Below, piece by piece: positions 63,299 to 64,000 of a stretch of 64,000 bases of DNA. Below the pieces are notes generated by a model. The model was not told the origin of the DNA. It was given only the letters and a program-made list of their open reading frames with translations, and ran no database searches. Position 1 is the stretch's first letter. Every line of letters begins with the position of its first letter. Source of the DNA: Pseudomonas sp. CCC3.1 (lineage in GTDB: Bacteria > Pseudomonadota > Gammaproteobacteria > Pseudomonadales > Pseudomonadaceae). Made by a program: the position numbers and the translations under genes. The DNA lies in the NCBI RefSeq assembly GCF_034347405.1, contig NZ_CP133778.1, positions 372,001 to 436,000 of the forward strand. Reading direction: 5' to 3'.

Positions 63299-63892
63299 AT
63301 GAGCAATGACGGCGTTAATGTCGGCCGGCGTCGCTTCCTCGTGGCAGCCACATCCGTGGTGGGTGCTGCAGGAGCGGTGGGGGCGGCGGTCCCGTTCGTG
63401 GGGTCGTGGTTCCCCAGTGCCAAGGCCAAGGCCGCTGGCGCACCGGTAAAAGTGAATATTGCGAAGGTCGAGCCAGGCCAGCAAATGATTGCTGAATGGC
63501 GTGGTCAGCCCGTATTCATCGTACGTCGCACCGATGAGATCCTGGCAAATCTGAAGAAGATTGAAGGTCAGCTAGCTGATCCGGACTCCAAGCAATCCGA
63601 TCAACCTACCTATGTAAATCCCGAGCTGCGCTCGATCAAACCAGAAATTTTGCTGCTGATCGGTATTTGCACCCACTTGGGCTGCTCGCCTACTTTCCGC
63701 CCTGAAGTTGCCCCTGCCGACCTTGGCAAGGATTGGGTCGGTGGTTATTTCTGTCCTTGTCATGGTTCGCACTATGATTTGGCTGGCCGTGTTTACAAGG
63801 CCCAACCAGCTCCGCTGAACCTGCCCGTACCGCCTTACTACTATGAGTCGGACAACATCGTTGTCGTTGGCCTTGATGGGGAGAACGTGTAA
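63299..63892 (+). CDS. petA: ubiquinol-cytochrome c reductase Rieske iron-sulphur subunit
   Basis: 197 residues from the ATG at 63299 (GGAG upstream). Twin-arginine-type start (GRRRFLVAATSV) and one membrane anchor (about 13-35). Rieske boxes CTHLGC (124-129) and CPCHGS (152-157) supply the cysteine and histidine ligands of the 2Fe-2S cluster and the disulphide. It passes electrons from ubiquinol to cytochrome c1 in complex III. Its stop overlaps the petB start (TAATG). Confidence 0.96.
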   Translation: MSNDGVNVGRRRFLVAATSVVGAAGAVGAAVPFVGSWFPSAKAKAAGAPVKVNIAKVEPGQQMIAEWRGQPVFIVRRTDEILANLKKIEGQLADPDSKQSDQPTYVNPELRSIKPEILLLIGICTHLGCSPTFRPEVAPADLGKDWVGGYFCPCHGSHYDLAGRVYKAQPAPLNLPVPPYYYESDNIVVVGLDGENV

Positions 63893-64000
63893 TGAGCAAG
63901 TTCATGGATTGGATTGATGCTCGCTTCCCGGCCACCAAAATGTGGGAAGACCACCTCAGCAAATATTACGCCCCGAAAAACTTCAACTTCTTCTACTTCT
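63892..64000 (+). CDS. petB: cytochrome b of complex III (5' end only)
   Basis: Only about 36 residues are inside the window (FMDWIDARFPATKMWEDHLS, then YYAPKNFNFFYF), the typical N-terminus of bacterial cytochrome b. The TAATG overlap with petA shows the expected petABC operon. Confidence 0.9.
   Translation, partial: MSKFMDWIDARFPATKMWEDHLSKYYAPKNFNFFYF

Noticed and set aside
1..64000. CRISPR arrays, tRNA or rRNA genes, insertion sequences, prophage
   Set aside because: No regularly spaced direct repeats, cloverleaf sequences, transposase or phage structural genes were found; the repeats seen are inverted REP-type elements.

Overview
The window is chromosomal DNA from a fluorescent-lineage Pseudomonas (P. 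fluorescens complex in the wide sense). Evidence: gene blocks keep P. aeruginosa order (piuA/piuC/Sel1/speC; dppA3-opdP-dppA4-dppBCDF next to the SIMPL protein and roxSR; mqo next to a PA4642-type gene; rsmC-hprA; zapG-hydrolase-trpS-zapE and rplM-rpsI-petA-petB). Typical Pseudomonas REP palindromes separate genes, and the genome is moderately GC-rich. Species cannot be fixed from sequence reading alone. Assignments rest on motif reading and recalled family and synteny knowledge; no database search was run.

Left part (1-14.3 kb): iron uptake and accessory genes. A truncated Fiu/PiuA-type TonB receptor diverges from piuC and a Sel1 gene. Then comes a visibly AT-richer two-gene island that I read as xaxA-xaxB, a binary alpha-pore-forming toxin, lying before speC. 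A second TonB siderophore receptor diverges from its own OmpR/histidine-kinase pair, followed by a haloacetate (fluoroacetate-type) dehalogenase and a LysR regulator.

14.5-25.5 kb: a divergent leuCD-like isomerase pair, an osmoprotectant ABC transporter (opuCA-D order), prfC, a small secreted acidic protein and an orphan TccC-like Rhs toxin subunit. The C-terminal ~250 residues of the TccC protein match no family I can name.

25.5-40 kb: a seven-gene peptide-uptake cluster (dppFDCB, two DppA-type binding proteins, an OprD-family porin), a SIMPL-domain periplasmic protein, the RoxS/RoxR redox two-component system and an SbmA/ABCD-like ABC transporter.

40-64 kb: mostly core genes. These include mqo, a YajG lipoprotein, an acyltransferase, YedK/HMCES, an M48 lipoprotein protease, a Gdt1/TMEM165 manganese exporter behind a likely yybP-ykoY riboswitch, rsmC, hprA, a LysE exporter, a DUF1302 outer-membrane protein, an OmpA-like lipoprotein, zapG, trpS with a C-terminal extension, zapE, a GlxA-type AraC regulator, an aldo/keto reductase, rplM-rpsI and the start of the cytochrome bc1 operon.

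The items most worth following up are the xaxAB toxin island, the TccC toxin tail, the riboswitch with its two competing helices, the leuCD paralogue pair, and the receptor/two-component module. No CRISPR array, tRNA, rRNA, insertion sequence or prophage was seen.
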